The notes beneath the pieces are model-generated. The model was not told the DNA's origin and ran no database searches. It worked only from the letters and a program-made list of their open reading frames with translations. Shown here piece after piece: positions 46,838 through 56,136 of a stretch of DNA of 64,000 nt. Numbering within the stretch: the first letter of the stretch is position 1; every line of letters starts with the position of its first letter. A program made the translations under genes and the position numbers. The DNA lies in assembly GCF_000686665.1 (NCBI RefSeq), contig NZ_JMLH01000005.1, positions 25,510 to 89,509 on the forward strand, given 5' to 3'. Source of the DNA: Thomasclavelia saccharogumia DSM 17460 (lineage in GTDB: Bacteria; Bacillota_I; Bacilli_A; Erysipelotrichales; Coprobacillaceae).

Positions 46838-46915
46838 TTATAAATATTTGTCTAACCATTTGCATATGTAATAAACAATTACACCTGCCATGACAGAAAT
46901 AATCAAATCGGACAT
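46838..46915 (-). CDS. Small membrane toxin peptide of the Fst/par-like type I system
   Basis: 25 residues: MSDLIISVMAGVIVYYI, then CKWLDKYL. One membrane helix with a charged end; the ICKWLD ending is common in small Firmicutes peptides, and the overall plan (acidic start, helix, WLD tail) recalls Fst. The SD is AGGAGGTGAT, an unusually complete match, but it is occluded: AGGAGG at 46940-46945 pairs with CCTCCT at 46926-46931 on the plus strand, so the mRNA folds its own SD. This is typical of type I toxins. Confidence 0.75.
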   Translation of the reverse strand: MSDLIISVMAGVIVYYICKWLDKYL

Positions 46916-46926
46916 TATTATATCAC
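46906..46926 (-). promoter_or_regulatory. Direct repeat 2: antitoxin target at the toxin start site
   Basis: 21 bases, same strand and orientation as 46741-46761, 18 of 21 identical. On the toxin mRNA it covers the 3' half of the SD, the spacer, the AUG and two codons. Pairing with the antitoxin RNA would block ribosome binding. Confidence 0.8.
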
Positions 46927-46960
46927 CTCCTCTCCAAACAGGAGGGACGATAACAAATGT

Positions 46961-46989
46961 ATTATATCAAATAATAATTTGTCTAACAA
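46961..46989 (-). promoter_or_regulatory. Promoter of the Fst-like toxin mRNA
   Basis: On the minus strand: TTGTTA, 17-base spacer, TATAAT with TGA extension. The mRNA would run from about 46954 to the shared terminator near 46767. Confidence 0.7.
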
Positions 46990-47163
46990 TTTAATATTAA
47001 GATATATTATGGTGAAAAAAAGATGTCAATTGTTATATGGATATTTTCAAAAAGTGGCATAAATTTTAGCATACAAAATGAAATAAATATGTATAAAAGT
47101 ATAAAAATTCCTATGTTTTTGAATATGCGATAACATAAGAAAACACATAAAAACAATATATGA

Positions 47164-47470
<307 letters not shown>

Positions 47471-47546
47471 TAAAATTATCATATTTATATTTTATAAATT
47501 ATTCATTTAGTGTAAACTAAGATTAGCATAAGAAGGAGGGGCTTAT

Positions 47547-48953
47547 ATGATAATAAAAAGTATTACAAATCAGTATCTTTTGGAAAATGAGGAGAACCAA
47601 TATTTTGATAGAAAAAGTGCTAGAATAAAACCTTCTGATATAGTAAGGCATCTTGTTGCTTTTGCAAATGCTAACGGTGGAATCTTAGCTATAGGTATAG
47701 AGGATAATGGTATAGTTACAGGTTTTGATTATGAAGGGGCACATTCGATTAATGAATTTTTAGAAGTACCTTATTTCATTGATGGCAATATAAAAGTTAT
47801 CCATGATGAAAGAACAATTGATAATAAGACAATTTTGTTGTTTGAAATAGAATCTAGTGACAATTATGTTATAAAAACAAGAGATCAAAAGGTTTTTTTA
47901 AGAGTAGGAGATAAATCAAAATTATTAAATCATGAACAGGTTACTCAATTAGAATATGATAAAGGTGAACGTAGATTTGAAGATTTAGTTATAGAAGAAT
48001 CTTCGTTTAATGATGTAGATATTGAATTATTAACTAAATATAAGCAAATATTAGGTACAAATCTTTCTTTAGAAGAAATTCTATATGCAAGATCTTTGAT
48101 GAAGAATGGTTATCTCACTTATGCAGGAATATTATTGTTTGGAAAATATCCAACAAAATATTTGCCAAATGCAAGAGTGAGATTATTAAAATTTGATGGA
48201 AATAAAATGGAAACTGGAAAACGCATAAATATTATTAAAGATATAAATTTTGAAGATGCAATTCCAAAAATTATTGAAAATATAAAAAGGGAGATGCATT
48301 CTCAATTAAGAGATTTTCAATATTTAGGTGAGGATGGAGTATTCAAAATAATTCCCGAATACCCAGAGTTTCCATGGCTTGAAGGAATTGTTAATGCTGT
48401 TACGCATCGCAATTATTCTTTACAAGGGGATCATATTAGGGTTTCTTTATATGATGATCATTTAGAAATATTTAGTCCAGGAAAGTTACCTAATATAGTG
48501 ACACTAAAAAATATGAAGTATACTCGTTACTCAAGAAATCCAAGAATTGCTAGAGTTTTGACTGAATTTGGTTATGTAAAAGAACTTAATGAAGGAGTAA
48601 AGCGTATATACGATGAAATGCAAGCTTCATTTTTAAATGATCCTATATATACTGAACCAAACTCATCAGCTGTCTTATTAACGCTTGAAAATAGTATTGT
48701 TTCAAGAAAGACGAGAAAAGATGAATATCAAAAGAATAATTTTGATCCAACAATTTTGCCAGAAAAACAATTATTAGTTTATGGTATTATTTCTGGTCAT
48801 CCTGGTTTGAATACGAGAGAAATTGCAGATTTATTATCGATTAAAAAGACAAGCGTAGAAAATGCTGTAAAAATATTAAGAAAAAAAGAAGTTATTGAAC
48901 ATATTGGTACTAGATCAAAAGGTGGATATGTTATTAAGAAATCAGATAATTGA
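47547..48953 (+). CDS. AlbA_2 / HATPase_c_4 domain protein (COG2865-type regulator)
   Basis: 468 residues. N-terminal AlbA_2 (Schlafen-like) domain: ENQYFDRKSARIKPSDIVRHLVAFANANGGILAIGIEDNG in part; middle DUF/HATPase_c_4 part with WLEGIVNAVTHRNYSLQGDH and HLEIFSPGKLPN; C-terminal winged helix (GLNTREIADLLSIKKTSVENAVKILRKK). Predicted DNA-binding regulator with GHKL-like ATP fold; relatives are often linked to mobile DNA and defence. AAGGAGG SD. It appears intact. It is followed at once by an 11-bp tandem repeat. Confidence 0.85.
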   Translation: MIIKSITNQYLLENEENQYFDRKSARIKPSDIVRHLVAFANANGGILAIGIEDNGIVTGFDYEGAHSINEFLEVPYFIDGNIKVIHDERTIDNKTILLFEIESSDNYVIKTRDQKVFLRVGDKSKLLNHEQVTQLEYDKGERRFEDLVIEESSFNDVDIELLTKYKQILGTNLSLEEILYARSLMKNGYLTYAGILLFGKYPTKYLPNARVRLLKFDGNKMETGKRINIIKDINFEDAIPKIIENIKREMHSQLRDFQYLGEDGVFKIIPEYPEFPWLEGIVNAVTHRNYSLQGDHIRVSLYDDHLEIFSPGKLPNIVTLKNMKYTRYSRNPRIARVLTEFGYVKELNEGVKRIYDEMQASFLNDPIYTEPNSSAVLLTLENSIVSRKTRKDEYQKNNFDPTILPEKQLLVYGIISGHPGLNTREIADLLSIKKTSVENAVKILRKKEVIEHIGTRSKGGYVIKKSDN

Positions 48954-48960
48954 AAGATAT

Positions 48961-49004
48961 AGACCACCGAAAGACCACCGAAAGACCACCGAAAGACCAC
49001 CGAA
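48961..49004. repeat. Tandem repeat, 4 x 11 bp
   Basis: AGACCACCGAA repeated four times, 8 bases after the AlbA_2 stop codon. GC-rich against an AT-rich background. Because 11 is not a multiple of 3, translation would cycle through three frames (RPPK, DHRK, TTE). Copy number is likely to vary by slippage. Confidence 0.85.
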
Positions 49005-49291
49005 TTATATTAAATATCAATAATTTTGTTCAAAAAAGTATATATATCATTATGATGAAATAAAAGTAAGCAGAGTGTTATTTAGAAAAGATGAAGTTGA
49101 TAGTTACTATAGTTTAAATTAAAAATGATAGAAATTGAAATTTTAGATATGAAAAATTAAACAATGAGAATGCTTCGAAAATTTACATGGAGTGATTGAA
49201 CATTTTAGATTATTCTATTCCCATTTAATACTTTTTTGGATTTGAATCTCACATAGTCCTCTTATACTCACTATATAGGAATAAATAAATA
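49005..49291. other. Spacer without gene
   Basis: AT-rich, no ORF or structure supported. It leads into the second copy of the module right-end sequence. Confidence 0.4.
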
Positions 49292-49355
49292 TCGTTGATT
49301 TTCCATGAAAATGATAAATAAAAATAGTGCTATTAAAAAATGCCGATAAAAAGGG
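49292..49355 (+). repeat. Module right-end sequence, copy b
   Basis: Diverged copy of 45747-45813 (TCGTTGATTTTCC ... CCGATAAAAAGGG), again placed just before a lysS 3' copy. Confidence 0.45.
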
Positions 49356-49395
49356 AATGTTTGAATATTGTCAAGAAAAATAGGTTCAAGATATA

Positions 49396-49545
49396 GATGA
49401 AACAACGTAATAAATAGAGGTAAAATCAAGATAATTTGAATTTTGTAATAAAAAACATATTAATAAAATAGCATGTGCAATATTTTAATAAATATCATAA
49501 TTATGAGTCTATTTATCAAAAAGCACATGCCTTTTATTTTGAGCC
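49396..49545 (+). repeat. lysS 3' end and terminator hairpin, copy 4
   Basis: Encodes only MKQRNK and stop, then a related AGGTAAAATCAAGATAATTT block and a long hairpin closed by GCATGTGC / GCACATGC (49471-49478 with 49522-49529) with a T-rich tail. The closing stem has changed on both sides compared with copy 1, so pairing is kept. Confidence 0.65.
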
Positions 49546-49617
49546 ATTATAAGTGATTGTTATACAAGTGGATGCATAAAAATATTCTTTGAATAAAACT
49601 GCCCAAAATAGTCATAC

Positions 49618-49775
49618 TTAAAATTAAGTAGGTTACATGTTATGATCTGCTTGTAAATCGAAAAGCATTATATCAAATGTAAAAAGGTAAGGAATGGTAC
49701 TCCTTACCTTTTATAGTTTTTAGGGTGAACTTAACACTAGACTAGTTATCTTTATAAATATTGCCTAACGATTTA
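49618..49775. pseudogene. Decayed second Fst-like toxin-antitoxin locus
   Basis: Retains the antitoxin-type promoter (TTAAAA, 17 bases, TATGAT at 49641-49646), the terminator AAAAAGGTAAGGA / TCCTTACCTTTT (49681-49712) and the toxin 3' UTR (GTGAACTTAACACTAG, as at 46811). Only about the last 25 bases of the toxin gene remain; helix, start and SD are gone. An antitoxin RNA could still be made. Confidence 0.65.
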
Positions 49776-49952
49776 ATAACGAAATAAATATGTAAAAATT
49801 TATAAAAAATAGATTTATATATTAGTTTTTTTGATGTATGTAAAAGAAGATTTTTATGATATTTTAGTATAGCATAAAGATCTTTTTTAATATCATATAT
49901 TAATTGATCATTTGGATAATGATAATAAGTATATAAAAATTTAAATTATAAT

Positions 49953-50870
49953 TTATAATTTAAATTTTTTAGCAAGAGCTTCAATTTGACTTTTAGAAAT
50001 ACCAAAACGCGTACATAAATCTTCAATATATTGATTCAATTCTTCAGGAGATTTATTTTCCATATCTTTTTCATTGATTCCCAAACCATGCATCATACTT
50101 TTTACTTGATCAAACATTGAAGAATCGCCATTATTATATTTATTCATCATATCATCATAGTATTTTTTAGCGCCTTCAAGCATCTCATCTTCTTGCTGTT
50201 TTTTTTCTTCAAACTGTTTTTGAAGTTCTAATAAAACATCGATTTCTTCGCTATCTAATTCTAATTCATCAAAAAAATCTAATGCTTGATTACATAAAAG
50301 CTCAACTTCTAAATCATAATTTTCCTGGTCCAATTTATTAATTAATTCAAAATTATAAAAAAATTCTTGAATTCTTTGTTGCTGCTGATTTGATAAAACA
50401 ATATCCTCATATTCATCATTTAAAAGATCGTTTAAAACAATGGTAGTATAATAAATAACTTTTTCATGAGATGTCAAAATCATTTTTGTTTCTATAGAAG
50501 TTATTTTTGAAAGTAAATCAATAAATTTTTTAGAATTAATAAAAGAATTATCAAAATTATACTGACGATCTTTAGTAGCAATATAACTAATACTAGTATT
50601 TTTTTTATATTCTAACTTGATGATTTCGTCATAATTAATAATACCTGATTCATTAAGTAAAAAATAAATATTTTTGTTAGTAAAAATCATTCCTAAACTA
50701 CCATCTTTATTTTCACTACAGTCAATAAAAGCAATTATATCTGTAATATCGTTACTGCCAAAAGTATATATTGCATTACCTATTTGACTAGGGATGTTTT
50801 CATAAGAATAAAACACCCCATTTATTACAAAATCGTTGTCTAAAAACGATAATATTTCTTTTTTATCCAT
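49953..50870 (-). CDS. Conserved hypothetical protein in GntR operon
   Basis: 305 residues, soluble. The N-terminal 130 residues look like a PH-like / YvbH-type beta domain (GMIFTNKNIYFLLNE, DEIIKLEYKKN). The middle is helical, and residues 205-235 are a Glu/Gln-rich coiled coil. The C-terminus is acidic (MDKSPEELNQYIEDLC-like). It follows the GntR regulator by 14 bases with AAAGGAG, so it is the last gene of that operon. Function unknown. Confidence 0.65.
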   Translation of the reverse strand: MDKKEILSFLDNDFVINGVFYSYENIPSQIGNAIYTFGSNDITDIIAFIDCSENKDGSLGMIFTNKNIYFLLNESGIINYDEIIKLEYKKNTSISYIATKDRQYNFDNSFINSKKFIDLLSKITSIETKMILTSHEKVIYYTTIVLNDLLNDEYEDIVLSNQQQQRIQEFFYNFELINKLDQENYDLEVELLCNQALDFFDELELDSEEIDVLLELQKQFEEKKQQEDEMLEGAKKYYDDMMNKYNNGDSSMFDQVKSMMHGLGINEKDMENKSPEELNQYIEDLCTRFGISKSQIEALAKKFKL

Positions 50871-50884
50871 ATACTTCTCCTTTT

Positions 50885-51277
50885 TTATTTACTTAATTTT
50901 GTTTCATATTGCAATTGTTGAATCATTTCTTTGCATAAACTAAGAAAATCATCTTTTTCCATTCCTTTAACGATTGCCTCACTGCCAAGTAGTTGTAAGT
51001 CACTAAAAATACGATCTTTAAAATCAGTTGATATATTTGAACTAGGAAAAACTTTGGCTCCATGGCGGCGATCAATACAAATATATCCCTCTTGTTTTAA
51101 TAAAGCATATGCTTTATTAACGGTCATATTATTAACATGAAGATCATTAGCTAAACTTCTAACTGTTGGTAACGACTCCCCATATTTAAATTGCCCGTTT
51201 CCAATCCCTCTTACAATTTCATTTCGCAGCTGGATATATATAGGAATATCACTATTATAATTTAAATTAATTATCAT
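50885..51277 (-). CDS. GntR-family transcriptional regulator, YtrA-like
   Basis: 130 residues: winged-helix N-terminus (IPIYIQLRNEIVRGIGNGQF ... GESLPTVRSLANDLHVNNMTVNKAY) and a short helical C-terminus for dimerisation only, typical of the YtrA subfamily, which represses its own operon with membrane or ABC proteins. The ATG chosen has GAGGTG 7 bases upstream; TTG at 51283 is an alternative. It overlaps the end of the upstream membrane-protein gene. A matching operator is at 52671-52704. Confidence 0.88.
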   Translation of the reverse strand: MIINLNYNSDIPIYIQLRNEIVRGIGNGQFKYGESLPTVRSLANDLHVNNMTVNKAYALLKQEGYICIDRRHGAKVFPSSNISTDFKDRIFSDLQLLGSEAIVKGMEKDDFLSLCKEMIQQLQYETKLSK

Positions 51278-52658
51278 GTTCAATCACCTCTAATAATTTA
51301 TTGTAAAATTTTTTAGTATCATCAATTCTATCATCATTAATTATATACGTTTTATCACTAGTGTAAATAACGATATAGCAATCATGCAAACTAGCTAAAT
51401 AAACATAACATTTCCCATATTTATCAAATTCATAATTCCCTTTAGCATAAATACCGGTATCACTACCATTTGTTCTTATACCTTTACCTAAATCATTTGA
51501 GATTTCAATCTTTTCAATATTACTAGTATCTATAACATGATGATAAAACTGACTTGAAATAATAATTTCATTATTTTGTAATGATAAATCAACTAAATTA
51601 TTAGTTAGATCTAAATAATAAGGATAGCCAAACAACCAAGTTAAAAAAACAATAATAGTTAAAATAATTCCCCCAACAAAATAGCGATAGCTTTTTTTAG
51701 CTGTATTAAAAGTAAGTTGACTGCCACCAGGCATAGAAATAAGTGTTCTTGGATCATAAGGATTATAATAGACAGGACCAAATATACCTATTTTCCAACA
51801 ATCATCATCACTGATAGTATAATTAGTTTCTTTGAAGTGTAAAAGAATATTTGCTTTTTTATTGCGATAGTCATGAACTTTATATAATGTAATAATTATT
51901 GAAATTAATGAAAGTAGAATAGAGATAAAAAGATATATGAAAGTTAATTTTTCTAAAAGATAAAGCTGTATTACTAAATTAAATAGCGAATCACATAAAA
52001 TCAAAAAGAAAAAGCAGTCATAAAAAGTATTTTTTCGTAATAGATTAATTGTTATGTTAGCTTCAGAATTATCACAAAAGGTTTGATTGGCTTGTTTTTT
52101 TATAAATAATAAACCAATCAATAATACTAGTATTTGTAAAAACATATATGGATACATCGTTATATCAGCATCATATTTGACCATTAAGATAATTGTAAAA
52201 AGATCAATTAAAAGAACGATTATATAACGTTGTAAACCAAACGAATGTTTTTCCATTGATGAAGAAAGCTGTAAATCGACTTTATATGATTTATCACTTA
52301 AAACAAGCCAATTATTTTCTTTTTTTATTTCTAATAATTTATTACGAGCTTCTTTAAAAGGAATTTGAAGAATGAAAATATTTATAAAAATGACAATTAT
52401 AAGAAACAACAAAAATAAAAATGGTGAAAGTAATTTTGCTAATAAAATAAATATAACTGGTAATATAAAACTGCAAATAAACATTAAATTAAGACGTTTG
52501 TTATAACGTGATATTACTTGTTGTACGGGTACAGATTCAAGAGCATAATCAGGTAAAGTAACTAAAAATAATAGTCCTTCTTTATACTTTGCATCTCTTT
52601 TCGAAGAATAATAAAAAACAATATTAATAAACACAATACTTATAATTATAAGTAACAT
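51267..52658 (-). CDS. DUF5808 / PH-domain membrane protein
   Basis: 463 residues with about nine membrane segments. Between segments a DUF5808 motif appears (DDDCWKIGIFGPVYYNPYDPR at about residue 290, with the W and YYNPxDPR core), and the C-terminal 100 residues after the last helix form a PH-like domain. Relatives are found with GntR/YtrA-type regulators and cell-envelope stress. First gene of the three-gene operon. The ATG at 52658 has GAGGTGG 5 bases upstream; GTG at 52667 would overlap the SD. Confidence 0.75.
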   Translation of the reverse strand: MLLIIISIVFINIVFYYSSKRDAKYKEGLLFLVTLPDYALESVPVQQVISRYNKRLNLMFICSFILPVIFILLAKLLSPFLFLLFLIIVIFINIFILQIPFKEARNKLLEIKKENNWLVLSDKSYKVDLQLSSSMEKHSFGLQRYIIVLLIDLFTIILMVKYDADITMYPYMFLQILVLLIGLLFIKKQANQTFCDNSEANITINLLRKNTFYDCFFFLILCDSLFNLVIQLYLLEKLTFIYLFISILLSLISIIITLYKVHDYRNKKANILLHFKETNYTISDDDCWKIGIFGPVYYNPYDPRTLISMPGGSQLTFNTAKKSYRYFVGGIILTIIVFLTWLFGYPYYLDLTNNLVDLSLQNNEIIISSQFYHHVIDTSNIEKIEISNDLGKGIRTNGSDTGIYAKGNYEFDKYGKCYVYLASLHDCYIVIYTSDKTYIINDDRIDDTKKFYNKLLEVIEHDN

Positions 52659-52670
52659 ATAAACCACCTC

Positions 52671-52704
52671 TTTGTATTATTAATTCTAATACAAATAATA
52701 CAAA
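52671..52704. promoter_or_regulatory. Inverted-repeat operator for the GntR/YtrA-type regulator
   Basis: TTTGTATTAT (52671-52680) and ATAATACAAA (52695-52704) are perfect 10-base arms; an additional TAATACAAA is at 52687-52695. The GTATTA / TAATAC core resembles YtrA-type sites. It lies immediately before the SD of the operon on the minus strand. Confidence 0.6.
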
Positions 52705-52710
52705 GAGTCA

Positions 52711-52744
52711 ATAAAATTAACTACGATCATCTTCGTAGTTAATT
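52711..52744 (-). terminator. Terminator of the pfk gene
   Basis: Perfect 12-base arms AATTAACTACGA (52715-52726) and TCGTAGTTAATT (52733-52744); a T-run follows on the minus strand. Confidence 0.8.
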
Positions 52745-52751
52745 AATATAT

Positions 52752-53819
52752 TTAGTCTCCAAACGAAATACCTAATAATTTAGCTTGATTAACTTCTTCG
52801 CTATTAACATCAACATATTTTAATTTACCTGCAGATTCAATTAAAGGAATAGCAGTAACAGAATTATCCTTATATACTACTAATTTGCCAAAGTCGTTAT
52901 TCATAATCAAACTAGCACCTTCAATACCAAAACGTGTTGCCATTAAGCGATCATATGGACAAGGATTACCACCACGTTGTACATGACCCACACAAGATAC
53001 TCTTATCTCGCTATCAGTATAATGACTTAGCTGTTTGGCAATATCATAGACAACCGAATGTCCTTCACGTGCAGCAACTTTTAATTTATATTGTTTTTTA
53101 GTAAGAGCAGCTTCTGCTTTAGAAATAGCACCTTCAGAACAAGCGATAATAGTGAATTTTTTTCCTGCCATTTCACGTTGTTTTATTGCTGCAGCTATTT
53201 TTTCAATATCATAAGGAATTTCAGGTAATAAGATTACATCAGCTCCAGAAGCAATTCCTGCTGCAAGACAGATATGCCCCACTTTATGGCCCATAATTTC
53301 AACGATAAAAATTCGATTATGACTAGCTGCAGTGGTATGGATTTGATCAAGGTAATTAGTTGCAATATCAATGGCTGATTGATATCCAAAAGTATAATCA
53401 GTTCCCCAAGTATCATTATCGATAGTTTTAGGAAGAGCAATAATATTCAAACCATTTTGAGCCAATAAATTAGCCGACTTTAAAGATCCATTCCCACCTA
53501 AAACAACTAAACAATCTAATTTAAGTTTCTTGTACGTTTGAATCATTGCTTCTACTTTATTAAAGCCGTTTTCAATTACTTGCATTTTCTTAAATGGACA
53601 TCTTGATGTTCCTAAAATAGTTCCACCGATATTAATGATGCCGGAAAAGTCACTTGGTTTCATAATTTTATAGTCACCAAACATCAATCCTTTATATCCA
53701 GATAAAAAACCAATGATTTCAAGATCTTTAACATTTTGATATAAGGTTTTAACTAAACCTCTCATTGTAGCATTTAAAGATTGACAATCACCACCACTTG
53801 TTAGTATACCTATGCGCAT
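52752..53819 (-). CDS. 6-phosphofructokinase family protein
   Basis: Phosphorylates fructose 6-phosphate in glycolysis. 355 residues. Motifs: LTSGGDCQSLNATMR near the start, GGNGS at 108-112, PKTIDND at 130-136 with catalytic Asp134, and AxRxGHVQRGG-type CVGHVQRGGNPCPYDR. Two substrate-linked positions are unusual: Asn in place of Asp in GGDGS, and Lys131, which is seen in PPi-dependent or mixed-type enzymes, while Gly after it (GGNG, not GGDD) suggests ATP. So the phosphoryl donor is uncertain. Ends in a terminator. Confidence 0.85.
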   Translation of the reverse strand: MRIGILTSGGDCQSLNATMRGLVKTLYQNVKDLEIIGFLSGYKGLMFGDYKIMKPSDFSGIINIGGTILGTSRCPFKKMQVIENGFNKVEAMIQTYKKLKLDCLVVLGGNGSLKSANLLAQNGLNIIALPKTIDNDTWGTDYTFGYQSAIDIATNYLDQIHTTAASHNRIFIVEIMGHKVGHICLAAGIASGADVILLPEIPYDIEKIAAAIKQREMAGKKFTIIACSEGAISKAEAALTKKQYKLKVAAREGHSVVYDIAKQLSHYTDSEIRVSCVGHVQRGGNPCPYDRLMATRFGIEGASLIMNNDFGKLVVYKDNSVTAIPLIESAGKLKYVDVNSEEVNQAKLLGISFGD

Positions 53820-53861
53820 ATAATCACTCCTTTAAAAAAATATATAATCTAATATTAACGA

Positions 53862-55892
53862 CTATTTAAAGAAATATTCCTGACTATTAAGTTCTGGCAA
53901 TTTGTTTTTAATACGCTTATACGTACTGTCTGCTAATAACTCATATGCCTTAACATTATCTTGTAACATCGTATCAAACATGAAAATAATTCTCTTTTTT
54001 ATTTTTTCATCTAAAATAGGAGCTGCTACTTCAACTCTACGAGAAAGATTTCTTGTCATTAAATCAGCAGAAGAAATATATATTTTTTGGTCTTCTCCAG
54101 TACCAAAGATATAAATTCGCGAATGTTCTAAGTATCGCCCCACAATTGAAATAATGCGAATGTTTTCAGTGTAATCTTTTATTCCAGGAATAATACAACA
54201 AATTCCTCTAACGATCATATCAATTTTAACTCCAGCCTGGCTAGCCTCAATTAATTTGTCGATCATTTGTTTACTAGTAATTGAATTACATTTAAAACCG
54301 ATATAACTATCTTTACCAGCTTTAGCTAAAGCAATTTGTTCATCAATATATTCAAATATTTTTGTAATCATACAGTTAGGAGCAACCATCAAGTAGTTAA
54401 CTTGATTTTCAGTTTCTCCAAGACTTAAATGATTGAAAATAGCATTAATTTCTTCGCCGATTTCACGATTAGATGTCATTAATGATAAATCAGTATATAA
54501 TTTAGCAGTATTTTCATTATAATTACCAGTTCCTACTTGGCATACATATTGAATACCATGACTATTTTTGCAAGTTATCAAACATAATTTTGAATGAACT
54601 TTTAAACCATCTAGACCATATATAACACGGCATCCAGATTCTTCTAGACGCTTAGACCAGTCAATATTATTTTCTTCATCAAATCGCGCTCTTAATTCTA
54701 CTAGAACAACTACTTCTTTACCATTTTCAGCAGCTTTGATTAAAGATTTAACAATTTTAGAATTTTTAGCTACTCGATATAATGTCATCTTAATACTAGC
54801 AACACTAGGATCTAGACTAGCTTCATCTAATAATCTTAAAAATGGTGACATTGATTCAAATGGATATGCAAGTAAAATATCTTTCTTTAAAATTTGTTTG
54901 ATCATTGGAGTTCGATTTTCTACCAATGGACTATTTTTAGCTTCTAGTTTTTTATAAAACATTTCTGGGTGCATAAATTTCAAATGTTCTCTTAATTCAT
55001 TAATAAATTTTAAATCAAGTGGTGCACTAGAAATATATATTTGATGCTTTTTCAAATTTAAGAAATTCATCAACATTAAAATTTCCAATTCTTCTAATCC
55101 TTCTGACATTTCTAATCGTATAGGACATAATTTTCTTCTTTGTTTAATTAAAGTTTCCATCATTTCACGATAATCTTCATGCCCCTCTAATGAATGATCA
55201 TCTTCATCTATATCCGCACTTCTTGTAACTCTTATAAATGCCTTGTTTTTAATAGTATATTTAGCAAATATTTTAGAGATAAAATGTAAAATTATATCCT
55301 CAACCAAAATAAATTTACTTTGCATACTAGGAACAGCCAGCATGCGATTGTCCATAGCATTACCGCAGGAAATTATTCCCATTTTACGTTTACCTTTTTT
55401 AGATTCTAATTGAACGATAATATATAATTCACGATTATTTAAAAAAGGAAAAGGTTGTCTTTTTGATACTACTTGCGGTGAAATTAAAGGTAAAATCTCT
55501 TGATTAAAATAATTTTCAAAATATTTACGATCTTCCTTGTTTTTCAATTGGTGGAATTTAATAATTCCCCAGCCATAATTCTCTAACTCACTCATGATGT
55601 TATGATAAATACGATCTTTTTTTCTGTTTAAATAAGTTATTCTTTTTAAACACGCTTTTAACTGTTCTTCTCCTGTCATTCCTGTTTTGTTATCTTTTGA
55701 TGCTGGATAAAAAAGCATTTGATCATATAAAGAACCAATTCTAACCATAAAAAATTCGTCAAGATTTGATTGAAAAATTGAAATAAAGCTTAGTTTTTCT
55801 CCTAATGGTACTTTAGAATCTTTGGCCTGCATTAAAACTCGATCATTGAATTTTAACCATGATAGCTCTCTATTTTCTCTACATTTATACAT
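53862..55892 (-). CDS. ppk1: Polyphosphate kinase 1
   Basis: Makes and degrades long-chain polyphosphate with ATP. About 676 residues from the ATG with GAGGAGGA 9 bases upstream (MYKCRENRELSWLKFNDRVL; the ELSWLxFN start is typical). The C-terminal PLD-like domains carry the catalytic His regions KVHSKLCLIT and LEHSRIYIF. A frame extending to 55949 has no SD. It lies before the pfk gene on the same strand, 42 bases apart, so they may be cotranscribed. Confidence 0.93.
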   Translation of the reverse strand: MYKCRENRELSWLKFNDRVLMQAKDSKVPLGEKLSFISIFQSNLDEFFMVRIGSLYDQMLFYPASKDNKTGMTGEEQLKACLKRITYLNRKKDRIYHNIMSELENYGWGIIKFHQLKNKEDRKYFENYFNQEILPLISPQVVSKRQPFPFLNNRELYIIVQLESKKGKRKMGIISCGNAMDNRMLAVPSMQSKFILVEDIILHFISKIFAKYTIKNKAFIRVTRSADIDEDDHSLEGHEDYREMMETLIKQRRKLCPIRLEMSEGLEELEILMLMNFLNLKKHQIYISSAPLDLKFINELREHLKFMHPEMFYKKLEAKNSPLVENRTPMIKQILKKDILLAYPFESMSPFLRLLDEASLDPSVASIKMTLYRVAKNSKIVKSLIKAAENGKEVVVLVELRARFDEENNIDWSKRLEESGCRVIYGLDGLKVHSKLCLITCKNSHGIQYVCQVGTGNYNENTAKLYTDLSLMTSNREIGEEINAIFNHLSLGETENQVNYLMVAPNCMITKIFEYIDEQIALAKAGKDSYIGFKCNSITSKQMIDKLIEASQAGVKIDMIVRGICCIIPGIKDYTENIRIISIVGRYLEHSRIYIFGTGEDQKIYISSADLMTRNLSRRVEVAAPILDEKIKKRIIFMFDTMLQDNVKAYELLADSTYKRIKNKLPELNSQEYFFK

Positions 55893-56136
55893 TATATTAT
55901 ATCCTCCTCTATATAACATCAAAATAATATTTATCCAAAAATTTATCAAGAAAAATTCAACAGTTAACTAAATATTTACATGCAGTTAATATATAGTTAA
56001 TAAAAATACTGTCAATAGTATTTAGATATTAAAATTTTACAACTAATTATCTTTAATATCAATGAAATAATCTAAAAATATATAATTACTAAAACTTGGT
56101 TATGAAGTAAGTAAAAAATTACTAAAACCATTGTTA

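Noticed and set aside
48961..49004. CRISPR array
   Set aside because: Four 11-bp units in direct contact, with no spacers and no cas genes.
53902..54114. Plus-strand ORFs inside ppk1 (also near 54736)
   Set aside because: Shadows of the kinase gene on the opposite strand.
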